Shown here piece after piece: positions 1 to 6,544 of a stretch of 6,584 nucleotides of DNA; the first letter of the stretch is position 1, and every line of letters begins with the position of its first letter. Under the pieces are notes generated by a model, which saw nothing but the letters and a program-made list of their open reading frames with translations, did no database searches and had not been told where the DNA came from. This stretch comes from an uncultured Lachnospiraceae bacterium (lineage in GTDB: Bacteria > Bacillota_A > Clostridia > Lachnospirales > Lachnospiraceae), in the NCBI GenBank assembly GCA_910588595.1, contig CAJUQU010000236.1, positions 1 to 6,584 of the forward strand. Direction: 5' to 3'. The position numbers were made by a program, and so were the translations under genes.

Positions 1-33
1 TGACTGGAGTTCAGACGTGTGCTATTCCGATCT
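1..33. other. Illumina sequencing adapter (artefact)
   Basis: This stretch matches the reverse complement of the TruSeq read-2/index adapter, starting TGACTGGAGTTCAGACGTGT and ending TTCCGATCT. There is one mismatch, A instead of C at position 24. It is not genomic DNA. The reading frame of the neighbouring minus-strand gene runs into it and ends at a TGA inside the adapter, which adds an artificial tail (about residues 610-616, QIGIAHV) to that protein. Genomic sequence appears to begin at base 34. Confidence 0.97.
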
Positions 34-1861
34 GATGATTATTTTTGTACAGGTACACTTTTCCCTCCTTGTCCACCAGCTCAAACAGGTTGTCATAGCC
101 TCTGTCGAGGGTATAGAGCATGTACCGGGTGGAGAGGAGGGCTGCAGTCACCGGGGTGGCGCCCTCAAAACAATAGTTGACACGGCTGCCCCTCATGCCG
201 TACTTTTCGTAGAAGTCCGATACCAGCGAGTTCAGGGTGGAAGAAAAGTAGGAACCGCCCTGAAAACCGATCAGCATCGCGTCGTTCTGCGTTCTGCGTG
301 CAAACTTTTCAAAACGGAAGAAATCGTTGTTCTCGTTCGCGACCGTTCTGTCAGTCAGGATCTGGTAGGAGTCGTAGTTGGATAAATAGGTGGTTCTTGA
401 CACGGTGGGCACACTTGTGAGGTAAGTGTTCACGCCGGCTTCCGCCACAGTCACGAGGATCGCATAGATGCACATCATTCTGGGAACACTGCCGCATTTT
501 TCCTGACAGATCCTGAAGTAATAGATCAGACCGCCATAGATCAGCAGAAAGATCCCAGTCACCAGAAAACAAGTGTCTGCAAAAGCGTCGTCTGTCACAA
601 TTTTTTCGCAGAACAGCAGGAAAAAGAACACGCCTGCAAGCACCGCCCCGACCGTTTTCTTCGTGTGGTCCTGTATGTGCAGGAATGCTTCGCAGCATAC
701 GGTGAGCAGCAGCAGGATATACAGGAAGGACTGCCTTGCAGGCAGAGAATCGGGATAATTCAAGCCGTGCCATATAAAGTTCAGCACATTCGTCGAGAAG
801 CTGACCAGCATAAAAGCGAGCAGCACCAGCTTTGGAACCTTTTGCCGCAAAGGAACCTTTCTCTGCAGGACATACAGCGGCAGCAGGACAAAGACAGGGA
901 CACCGCAGTAAATGTTTGGCCAGTGGTCTAGCCCTGTCTCTACAGTCACATTAAAACAGTGTCTTGCGAGCATGTCGATGACTGGGAAATAGGTTTTGAG
1001 CCTGCTCGGGAAATTGATGTCGCTGAACTCGGTAAAGCGCAGTGCGGCAAGCTCCGGCAGGAGCAGGACAGCCGCCATGCCGCCCGCGAGCAGGGAAAAT
1101 ACACCAAAACGGATCAGGGCTTTCCCATAAAAGTTTTTGATGCCGTCAAGCTTTGGAAAGGCAAGGGGGGCTGAGTCCTGTTCCGCAGAGGGATCCCTTG
1201 CGATCAAAAGCACGGCGAAGTAGAGTGCAAGGAAGATGCACAGCATGATGGAGAGATAATAGTTGGACAGGATTGAAAGTCCTAATGATATGCAGTACAT
1301 GTAGCATTTTCCTTCGTTCACAAGCCTTTCCACGCCGAGAACGATGATCGGTGCGAGGATGATCACGTCAAGCCACATCACGTCCCAGTTGTAGGCAGCC
1401 ATAAAGCCTGACAGCGCATAAAACAGTGAAAAACACAGGATTGCCCACGAGTTGCTACAAAAGTGCTTCCTTATATAATAAGTAAAGGTCAGTCCGCAGA
1501 GTCCGATTTTGAGGACGACCATATAGGACAAAAATTCCATCAGGAATTTTTCGGGGATCAGGACACAGAGCCAGTTGGCAGGACTTGCCAGATAGTACAC
1601 ATAGAGGGCAAGGAAGTTGGAGCCGATGCCGGTGTTCCACGAGTAAAATAAGCTTTCCCCGTTTCTGAGCTTATGGTAGAATTCCACCAGAAAAGGAAAA
1701 TACTGGTGGTACATATCGATATGGAGGAAAGATCGTTCCCCAAACGGGTAGATATGCTGTATCACAAAGATGACCAGCATGGTCAGCGTCGGGATCAGAA
1801 ACGAAAACAGGTACAGCAGATCTAACTTGATATTTGTTTTTTTGATTTGTAATGACTTCAT
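34..1861 (-). CDS. YfhO-family polytopic membrane protein, C-terminus missing (partial)
   Basis: Integral membrane protein of the YfhO family. Members have a GT-C-glycosyltransferase-like fold, and characterised ones act in glycosylating lipoteichoic acid or related envelope polymers. About 609 genuine residues are present; relatives usually exceed 800. Visible family marks are a first helix (about 15-37) followed by the outer-loop signature FLHIDMYHQY (46-55) with the acidic D49, SWNTGIGSNF (74-83), NWDVMWLD (158-165), NYYLSIMLC (200-208) and LNYPDSLPARQSFLY (367-381). Around a dozen hydrophobic segments reach to about residue 480. A soluble C-terminal part then starts with FFRFEK (514-519) and GGSYFSS (535-541). 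The ATG is preceded by GGAGGTG with 8 bases of spacing. The gene follows the LtaS-like gene by 33 bases on the same strand, so the two are very likely co-transcribed. The 3' end is lost at the adapter junction. The family call is firm; the substrate is not known. Confidence 0.93.
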
Positions 1862-1885
1862 AAGGGTTTCACCTCCGGTTTTTTG

Positions 1886-1905
1886 TTGGAAAATCTATTT
1901 TCCAA
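1886..1905. repeat. 20-bp palindrome over the stop codon of the LtaS-like gene
   Basis: Two 9-base arms (TTGGAAAAT and ATTTTCCAA) are separated by only two bases. The palindrome covers the TAG stop of the LtaS-like gene and extends into the 33-base gap before the YfhO gene. Neither strand has a following T-run, so it is not a standard intrinsic terminator. It is AT-rich and may be a weak processing or attenuation hairpin, or chance. The symmetry is directly visible; any function is inference. Confidence 0.5.
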
Positions 1906-3700
1906 AGATGTAGTCATACTGTAAGATAGCATAGTCGTTCAAACTGTCCATCACATTCGCAGTGTCCGTGCTCTGCCCCTGGGCATTTTCGGTGCGGATC
2001 GATGTGATGACCGGATATTCCCCGGACAATCTGTCGAGATAATTCTCATATGCAGTCAGGGGAATTCCCGCAGTTTTCAGGATATCTGTCGCAAGGAAAT
2101 TGGAGCTGGTCTCTGCGCCTGTCTGGGTCTCAATGTCAAAATTGCACCAGATAAAATAGGGAACTTTGTACCGGTCTGCCTCGTCTGCCTCCGACAGCGC
2201 ATTGCCGTTCTTTCCATTTAATTTCCATATATTCGAGACGACTGAGTTGGTCGGCTGATGATCCCCGAAAAAGACGATCATGGTGTCCTCATCGACGTTT
2301 GAAAAATAGTCCGTCAGATACTTTACAGATTCGTCGGAGATCTTCATCAGCGACAGATAGTTGTCAAGTGCCTTGGAACTGCTCCCTGATACCTTGATAT
2401 CGGGGTGAAAATTGTCAAATTCGTCAGTGTACGATGAATGGTTCTGCATCGTGACGTTGAACACGAAGAGCGGTGTGCCGTCCTGTTTGGATTCGTACAT
2501 CTCGATGATCTTGTCATAACATGCCATGTCACTTACATATTTTCGGATCTTTTCCGGTTTTTTATAATCCCTTATGAAATACATCTCGTCAAAACCGAGC
2601 AGCGGGTAGACCTTGTTTCTGTCCCAGCCGGTGCTGTTGTAGGGATGTGCGGCGATCGTCTCGTACCCCAGGGACTTTAGGTGCGATGCGAGAGATGGCA
2701 TCTCCCGTTTGAGATACTGCTGATAAGGCACACTTCCCTGTGGGAGGAATGCCATCGTATTGCCGGTGAGGAATTCAAATTCCGTGTTTGCCGTGTTGCC
2801 GCCGAGTACGGACACGTTCAGGTAGCCCGATATCGTATTGTTAATATGCCCATTTAATATGGAATGCATATAGGGCATGTAATCCATGTTGGTCTCAAAT
2901 GCGCCGAGCACAGCAGGATCCGAAAATGCCTCATTCATGATGACAATTATATTAGGAAGTGTTTCGGAAACCTCCTGTGGTGCGTCTGCTGCCTCAAATG
3001 GGGCGAGCAGTTCATCGGCAGCGGCGGCGCTGTAGCCAGAGGGCTTGTCCACCGAGATGTATTTGAGTTCCATCAAAAAGGCGACGGCAGTGCCGTCACG
3101 CTTGCTCATGACAGTGGGGGTGAACAGCTTGTCATACATGCCGTATCTGCGGATCGTGCTGTCTAGGTGGAGCATATGCGTGAAGCTGCAGATGAGTACG
3201 ACAAAGACAGCGGCGCCTGCGATGCGGATCCCCCAGAATCGTTTCCGCCACCTGCCAGTACCTTTGAGCTCCAGATTGACAACAGATTCCGCGAGGATCA
3301 GCAGGATAAATCCGATCAGGACAAACACTGTCTGCTTTTCGATCGTGTACTCAAAGTTGCCGGCGACGCTCATCGCAGTGCCGATGGAGTAGATGTCCCA
3401 CGGCATGATCGGGGCGGAGCGGAAGCTGAGGACATAGTAGTTTGCCAGACCGATGATCATGAACAGGATGCTCTGCAGGCGCAGCGACCATTTCAACCTG
3501 CCAAAGACAAACAGGAACAGTGCCATCAGCAGCTCAAAAAAGTAGATATTCAGAAACTGTATGGGTACCTTCATCGTCTCCCACGGATCATTTGTGTACC
3601 ACTCAAACAGATAAAAATCTGCGACGGGAAAGAGTATCATAGGCACCAGATTCCTCAGACACCATATGGTTTTTGGATATTTAGACAGCCGTTTTATCAT
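1895..3700 (-). CDS. LTA synthase-like phosphoglycerol transferase (membrane-anchored sulfatase-fold enzyme)
   Basis: Enzyme of the LtaS/MdoB group. These take glycerol-phosphate from phosphatidylglycerol and attach it to an acceptor lipid or polymer outside the membrane, using a catalytic threonine and a divalent metal. The 601 residues match the family layout. There are five N-terminal hydrophobic helices (about 18-36, 50-68, 73-92, 123-141, 155-174), a linker to about 248, then an extracellular alkaline-phosphatase/sulfatase domain (about 249-555). Expected active-site elements are present: metal-ligand E257 in MNEAFSD, the likely nucleophile T303 in GGNTANTEFEF, W359 and R361 in GWDRNKVY, H421 in TMQNHSSY, and D480-H481 in FFGDHQPT. 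Residue roles are assigned by analogy with S. aureus LtaS. The start is ATG with GGAGG 13 bases upstream, rather far. It leads a two-gene operon with the YfhO gene and has its own promoter. Whether the product is true lipoteichoic acid or another glycerol-phosphate decoration cannot be told. Confidence 0.93.
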   Translation of the reverse strand: MIKRLSKYPKTIWCLRNLVPMILFPVADFYLFEWYTNDPWETMKVPIQFLNIYFFELLMALFLFVFGRLKWSLRLQSILFMIIGLANYYVLSFRSAPIMPWDIYSIGTAMSVAGNFEYTIEKQTVFVLIGFILLILAESVVNLELKGTGRWRKRFWGIRIAGAAVFVVLICSFTHMLHLDSTIRRYGMYDKLFTPTVMSKRDGTAVAFLMELKYISVDKPSGYSAAAADELLAPFEAADAPQEVSETLPNIIVIMNEAFSDPAVLGAFETNMDYMPYMHSILNGHINNTISGYLNVSVLGGNTANTEFEFLTGNTMAFLPQGSVPYQQYLKREMPSLASHLKSLGYETIAAHPYNSTGWDRNKVYPLLGFDEMYFIRDYKKPEKIRKYVSDMACYDKIIEMYESKQDGTPLFVFNVTMQNHSSYTDEFDNFHPDIKVSGSSSKALDNYLSLMKISDESVKYLTDYFSNVDEDTMIVFFGDHQPTNSVVSNIWKLNGKNGNALSEADEADRYKVPYFIWCNFDIETQTGAETSSNFLATDILKTAGIPLTAYENYLDRLSGEYPVITSIRTENAQGQSTDTANVMDSLNDYAILQYDYIFGK

Positions 3701-3722
3701 TTTAATTTTTTAACCTCCACAT

Positions 3723-3746
3723 TGCTATAACTTAATTACAATAGCA
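3723..3746. promoter_or_regulatory. Dyad over the -10/start region of the LtaS-like promoter (possible operator)
   Basis: Six-base inverted arms TGCTAT and ATAGCA flank a 12-base AT-rich centre containing TAATTA. The element overlaps the proposed -10 box and the expected transcription start of the minus-strand envelope operon. This is a position where a repressor could act. The symmetry is visible; the regulator and the function are unknown. Confidence 0.3.
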
Positions 3747-3766
3747 CTTTTTTGCGGTGTTTTCAA
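3738..3766 (-). promoter_or_regulatory. Sigma-A-type promoter of the LtaS-like/YfhO operon
   Basis: Read on the minus strand, a -35 box TTGAAA (3761-3766) is followed after exactly 17 bases by a -10 box TATTGT (3738-3743). Transcription would start near 3731, about 30 bases before the ATG. The -35 box matches the consensus at five of six bases and the -10 box at four of six. It lies just after the terminator of the upstream gene, as expected for an independent transcription unit. Confidence 0.6.
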
Positions 3767-3794
3767 GGTTGTTTTGATTTTATGGCTGTGGGGA

Positions 3795-3829
3795 CAAAAG
3801 GAAAGAGATCCAATGGCATCGGATCTCTT
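3795..3829 (-). terminator. Intrinsic terminator after the lipoprotein-like gene
   Basis: On the minus strand, six bases after the TAA stop, AAGAGATCCGAT and ATTGGATCTCTT form a 12-bp stem with one G-U pair and a three-base GCC loop. An imperfect T-run (TCCTTTT) follows. On the plus strand the equivalent position would be an A-C mismatch and no T-run follows. The hairpin therefore fits minus-strand transcription, ending the upstream gene and insulating the LtaS-like/YfhO operon. Confidence 0.8.
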
Positions 3830-3835
3830 AAAAAT

Positions 3836-4444
3836 TTAGTTGTCGATATAATCGGTGTCAAACAGCATATTTTCGAGAATGGCGATATCCCCTGTATCTG
3901 GGAGATAGATGCCGCTGACCGGGTCGAAAGTGACTGTCGTGAGTGCAGGCGCAGCATAAGCGGCATTCTCGAGACAGACGTTCATACTGCTGCAGAGTGC
4001 GGCAAATATCTGGACCATCATATCTTCCTCGCTGGGAGCAGCAGCCGGATCTGAGAGCCATGTCGTGGCGAGATCCGTGAGGATCGCCGTGTACAGATTC
4101 ATCAGAGACTCAAAAAAGAACATTTTTTCGTAGACGATCGTGATCTTGTATGTGCCGTCCGCCTGCAGGTCGCAGACTGCCACTGCGAAACGCGCGTTAG
4201 CAAGAACCTGTGCTATGGCGGTCCGAAAGTCATTTTTGAGGGAGTTGGGGCATTTAGTACCAAGGATCGTGAGATCCAGACTGTCCATCTCCGAGTCGAG
4301 AATCGAATTGTAGATCGCGGCAGCGTCCTTCTCGGAGCCAAGTCCCAGAGCGACAAAGGCGCGCGCATCATTTCTGAAACAGACATCCAACAGTGCGCTC
4401 AGGTACTGGTCGTACGGCAGATCAGGCCCGGAGGCGTCGTACAC
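3836..4444 (-). CDS. Lipoprotein-like protein without N-terminal signal; 5' end probably frameshifted or lost
   Basis: The 202-codon frame reads like the body of a Clostridia cell-surface lipoprotein family of the DUF5105 type; this assignment comes from pattern memory and is not certain. The first helical unit is LPYDQYLSALLDVCFRNDA (about 9-27), then SEKDAAAIYNSILDSEMD. A central beta-like stretch KITIVYEKMFFFESL precedes a second helical unit with EEDMMVQIFAALCSSMN and a tail ending FDTDYIDN. Signs of coding are the balanced composition and a terminator placed exactly after the stop. The start is the problem: the first in-frame start is GTG at 4444, with no ribosome site. The frame stays open upstream only to a stop at 4517-4519, through Cys/Arg-rich sequence unlike a signal peptide. 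A secreted lipoprotein would need a signal and a lipobox cysteine, and none is seen. Either a pseudogene or a sequence with a one-base error near 4453. Confidence 0.6.
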   Translation of the reverse strand: MYDASGPDLPYDQYLSALLDVCFRNDARAFVALGLGSEKDAAAIYNSILDSEMDSLDLTILGTKCPNSLKNDFRTAIAQVLANARFAVAVCDLQADGTYKITIVYEKMFFFESLMNLYTAILTDLATTWLSDPAAAPSEEDMMVQIFAALCSSMNVCLENAAYAAPALTTVTFDPVSGIYLPDTGDIAILENMLFDTDYIDN

Positions 4445-4571
4445 TGTCGGTGCGGGAGCGTCGCATCGCCGTCGAAATTTTGCCAGGCACTGGCACGAAC
4501 CATGCAGCCCACAACTCTAATTTCTGTCTGGATGGAGTACTAGAGCGTGTTTGAAAAGGTGTGAAAATCTG

Positions 4572-4600
4572 TTGACGTTCCGTGCGGATTATCTTATAAT
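4572..4600 (+). promoter_or_regulatory. Strong sigma-A promoter of the yicC-remA-rpoZ-rimO operon
   Basis: A -35 box TTGACG (4572-4577) and a perfect -10 box TATAAT (4595-4600) are separated by 17 bases. Transcription would start near 4607, leaving a leader of roughly 48 bases before the yicC ATG. It is close to full consensus, consistent with constitutive expression of housekeeping genes. No terminator-like structure follows within the operon. Confidence 0.85.
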
Positions 4601-4604
4601 ACAT

Positions 4605-4634
4605 TAGATAAGCAGTTATACAGTTGCAGTTCAA
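4605..4634 (-). promoter_or_regulatory. Possible divergent minus-strand promoter
   Basis: On the minus strand, TTGAAC (4629-4634) is followed after 18 bases by TATCTA (4605-4610). Shifting the -10 to TTATCT gives 16 bases. It would fire toward the lipoprotein-like gene, back to back with the yicC promoter. The match is weak, and the gene it would serve has no recognisable 5' end, so this may be a relic or chance. Confidence 0.22.
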
Positions 4635-4654
4635 CATCAGTCAGGAGGATTGAC

Positions 4655-5533
4655 ATGATCAAAAGCATGACAGGTTTTGGGCGGTGTGAAGTCACGGAGG
4701 GAGACCGCAAATACACGGTCGAGATGAAATCCGTCAACCACAGATATCTTGACGCCAACATCAAGATGCCCAAGAAACTCAGTTTTTTCGAGAGCTCTAT
4801 CAGGAATGAACTGAAAAATTACGTGCAGCGCGGAAAGATCGACATCTTTATCACATACGAGGATTTTTCTGAGAATAACGTCTGCATCAAGTACAACAAG
4901 GACATTGCGGCGGAGTATCTCGGATATCTCAGGACCATGTCGGAAGACTTTGGGCTGGACAATGATATCAGGGTCTCGACGCTCTCGCGCTATCCCGAAG
5001 TCTTCTCGATGGAGGAGCAGACCATAGACGAGGAGGAGATCTGGAAAGGGCTCGCAAAAGCCATACAGGGTGCGGCAAAAGGGTTGGAAGAGACAAGGAT
5101 CAAAGAAGGACAGAACCTTGCGGACGATCTGAACGCTAAGCTCGACGGTATGCTCGAGCACGTCGCTTTTATCGAGGAGCGCTCCCCGCAGATCATCGAG
5201 GATTACAGGAAAAAACTTGGCGAGCGGATCCATGAGCTCCTAGGTGATGTGACTGTGGATGAGACAAGGCTTTTGACAGAAGTCACGATCTACGCCGACA
5301 AGGTCTGCGTCGACGAGGAGCTTGTCCGGCTGAGGAGTCATATCGAGACGATGAAGCAGGCGCTTGGTGACGGCGGAAGCATTGGCAGAAAACTGGACTT
5401 CATCGCGCAGGAGATGAACCGGGAGGCAAACACGATCCTCTCAAAGGCAAACGACCTTGCAGTCTCCAACCGTGGGATCGACTTAAAGACTGAGATCGAG
5501 AAAGTGCGGGAACAGATACAGAATATAGAATAA
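4655..5533 (+). CDS. yicC: YicC/YloC-family endoribonuclease
   Basis: Cytoplasmic protein of the YicC/YloC family. Members are reported to be metal-dependent, multimeric endoribonucleases acting in RNA turnover. The 292 residues match the usual family length. The N-terminal YicC domain (about 1-155) opens with MIKSMTGFGR and carries VNHRYLD (27-33) and RGK (59-61). The C-terminal DUF1732 domain (about 205-292) has VDEELVRLRSHI (219-230), GRKLDFIAQEMNREANT (244-260), SKAND (263-267) and the ending KTEIEKVREQIQNIE. All the conserved blocks are intact. The start is ATG with AGGAGG at 4643-4648 and 6 bases of spacing. It is the first gene of the operon, under the near-consensus promoter at 4572-4600. 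The stop lies 13 bases before the remA start. Confidence 0.97.
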   Translation: MIKSMTGFGRCEVTEGDRKYTVEMKSVNHRYLDANIKMPKKLSFFESSIRNELKNYVQRGKIDIFITYEDFSENNVCIKYNKDIAAEYLGYLRTMSEDFGLDNDIRVSTLSRYPEVFSMEEQTIDEEEIWKGLAKAIQGAAKGLEETRIKEGQNLADDLNAKLDGMLEHVAFIEERSPQIIEDYRKKLGERIHELLGDVTVDETRLLTEVTIYADKVCVDEELVRLRSHIETMKQALGDGGSIGRKLDFIAQEMNREANTILSKANDLAVSNRGIDLKTEIEKVREQIQNIE

Positions 5534-5546
5534 GGCGAGGTGTCGG

Positions 5547-5816
5547 GTGAACAGACTGATTCATATAGGCTTTGGAAACATTGTCAACACATCAAAGATC
5601 ATCGCGATCGTGAGTCCTGATTCGGCGCCGGTGAAAAGACTTGTTCAGAGGGCGAAAGAGAACGGCACAGTCATCGATGCCACGCAGGGGCGCAAGACGA
5701 AGTCGGTGCTGGTCATGGAGAGCAGCCAGATCGTGCTCTCGGCACTCCTGCCCGAGACGATCGCCGGGAGGGCGCAGGGAGCTCTGACGGACGAGGACAC
5801 CGATGAAAGTGTATAG
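5547..5816 (+). CDS. remA: RemA-like DNA-binding regulator (DUF370)
   Basis: Small DNA-binding protein of the RemA/DUF370 family. In B. subtilis RemA activates extracellular-matrix and osmoprotection operons; the role in this organism is inferred to be regulatory. The 89 residues show the family core: IHIGFGNIVNTSKIIAIVSPDSAP (5-28), a basic helix VKRLVQRAKENG (29-40) and DATQGRKTKSVLVM (44-57), then PETIA. Conservative Lys/Arg exchanges appear in the basic patch (GRKTK where GRRTR is common). An acidic tail (TDEDTDESV, 81-89) extends past the core. The start is GTG: GAGGTG sits at 5537-5542, four bases upstream, and the next residues NRLIHIGFGN align with the family start. It lies 13 bases after yicC. 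The next gene is rpoZ rather than the usual gmk. Confidence 0.95.
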   Translation: MNRLIHIGFGNIVNTSKIIAIVSPDSAPVKRLVQRAKENGTVIDATQGRKTKSVLVMESSQIVLSALLPETIAGRAQGALTDEDTDESV

Positions 5817-5850
5817 ACCATTATAAAAGAATAAAAAGCGAGGGAAAAAT

Positions 5851-6081
5851 ATGTTACATCCATCTTACACAGATTTAATGAAGGTAGTGAACAATGACGT
5901 TGAGCAGGGTGAGGCGCCGGTGGTGAACAGCCGCTACTCGATCGTGATGGCGACGGCGAAGCGCGCAAGACAGATCATCGGCGGCGAGGAACCGCTTGTG
6001 GACACCAGGCAGACAAAGCCGCTGTCGATTGCCATAGAGGAGCTGAACCAGGCAAAGATCAAGATCACACACGAAGAATAA
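5851..6081 (+). CDS. rpoZ: DNA-directed RNA polymerase omega subunit
   Basis: Omega subunit, which binds the beta-prime subunit and helps assemble and stabilise RNA polymerase. The 76 residues fit the short Clostridia form. Visible family features are LHPSYTDLMKVV (2-13), the core NSRYSIVMATAKRARQI (26-42), which matches the omega signature, and KPLSIAIEEL (56-65). The start is ATG with GCGAGGG six bases upstream. The 34-base gap after remA is AT-rich and holds only this ribosome site. The gene lies 28 bases before rimO in the same operon. Confidence 0.96.
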   Translation: MLHPSYTDLMKVVNNDVEQGEAPVVNSRYSIVMATAKRARQIIGGEEPLVDTRQTKPLSIAIEELNQAKIKITHEE

Positions 6082-6109
6082 GTTTTGAAAATAGATTGAG
6101 GATTATGCG

Positions 6110-6544
6110 TTGAAGATATTATTTATTTCCCTCGGCTGCGACAAGAATCTGGTAGATACGGAAATGATGCTTGGTATGCTGGTGCAGAGGGGATTTTCGA
6201 TTACGGACGATGAGACAGAGGCGGACGCGGTCGTTGTCAACACGTGCTGTTTTATCAATGATGCCAAGCAGGAGAGCATCAACACGCTTCTGGAAATGGC
6301 GGAGCTGCGCAAAAGCGGAGAGATCAAGGTGTTGATCGCCGCAGGGTGTCTCGCGCAGCGCTATCAGGATGAAATCCAAAGGGAGATTCCTGAGGTGGAT
6401 GCCATCGTGGGCACGACGGCGATCGATGCGGTCGTGACGGCGATCGAAGGGGTGCTTTCCGGAAACAGTCGCAACTATCTGGAGGACATCAACCGCAAGC
6501 CGGTGTATGATCATGAGGATTGGAAAAGGATCGTGACGACCGGC
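6110..6544 (+). CDS. rimO: Ribosomal protein S12 methylthiotransferase, N-terminal part only
   Basis: RimO is a radical-SAM methylthiotransferase that adds a methylthio group to a conserved aspartate of ribosomal protein S12. Only the first 145 codons are genuine; full proteins are about 440 residues. The N-terminal UPF0004/MTTase domain is clear: ILFISLGCDKNLVDTEMM with C10, VVVNTCCFINDAKQES with C46, and IAAGCLAQRY with C80. These three cysteines bind the auxiliary iron-sulfur cluster. The radical-SAM CxxxCxxC motif lies beyond the contig end. SLGCDKNLVDTE favours RimO over MiaB. The start is TTG: GAGG at 6098-6101 is 8 bases upstream and the frame begins KILFISLGC as in relatives. The nearby ATG at 6105 is out of frame and stops after two codons. 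From 6545 the frame reads adapter (RSEEHTSELQSLT). Confidence 0.93.

Noticed and set aside
17..385. 122-codon open frame on the plus strand
   Set aside because: It begins in adapter sequence and is antisense to the YfhO-family gene.
3167..3730. 187-codon open frame on the plus strand
   Set aside because: It lies antisense to the LtaS-like gene, has Gln/Asp/His-rich low-complexity composition typical of a shadow frame, and has no ribosome site or family resemblance.
4422..4637. 71-codon minus-strand frame upstream of the lipoprotein-like gene
   Set aside because: It overlaps the yicC promoter and leader, has no signal-peptide character, and its composition does not look coding; at most its end adjoins the damaged 5' region of the neighbouring gene.
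4601..4654. Possible riboswitch or attenuator in the yicC leader
   Set aside because: The leader is only about 48 bases, with short GCAGTT-like repeats and no stable hairpin or terminator; nothing supports a structured regulatory RNA.
4637..5233. 198-codon open frame on the minus strand
   Set aside because: It is antisense to yicC, whose conserved motifs fully explain the coding signal.
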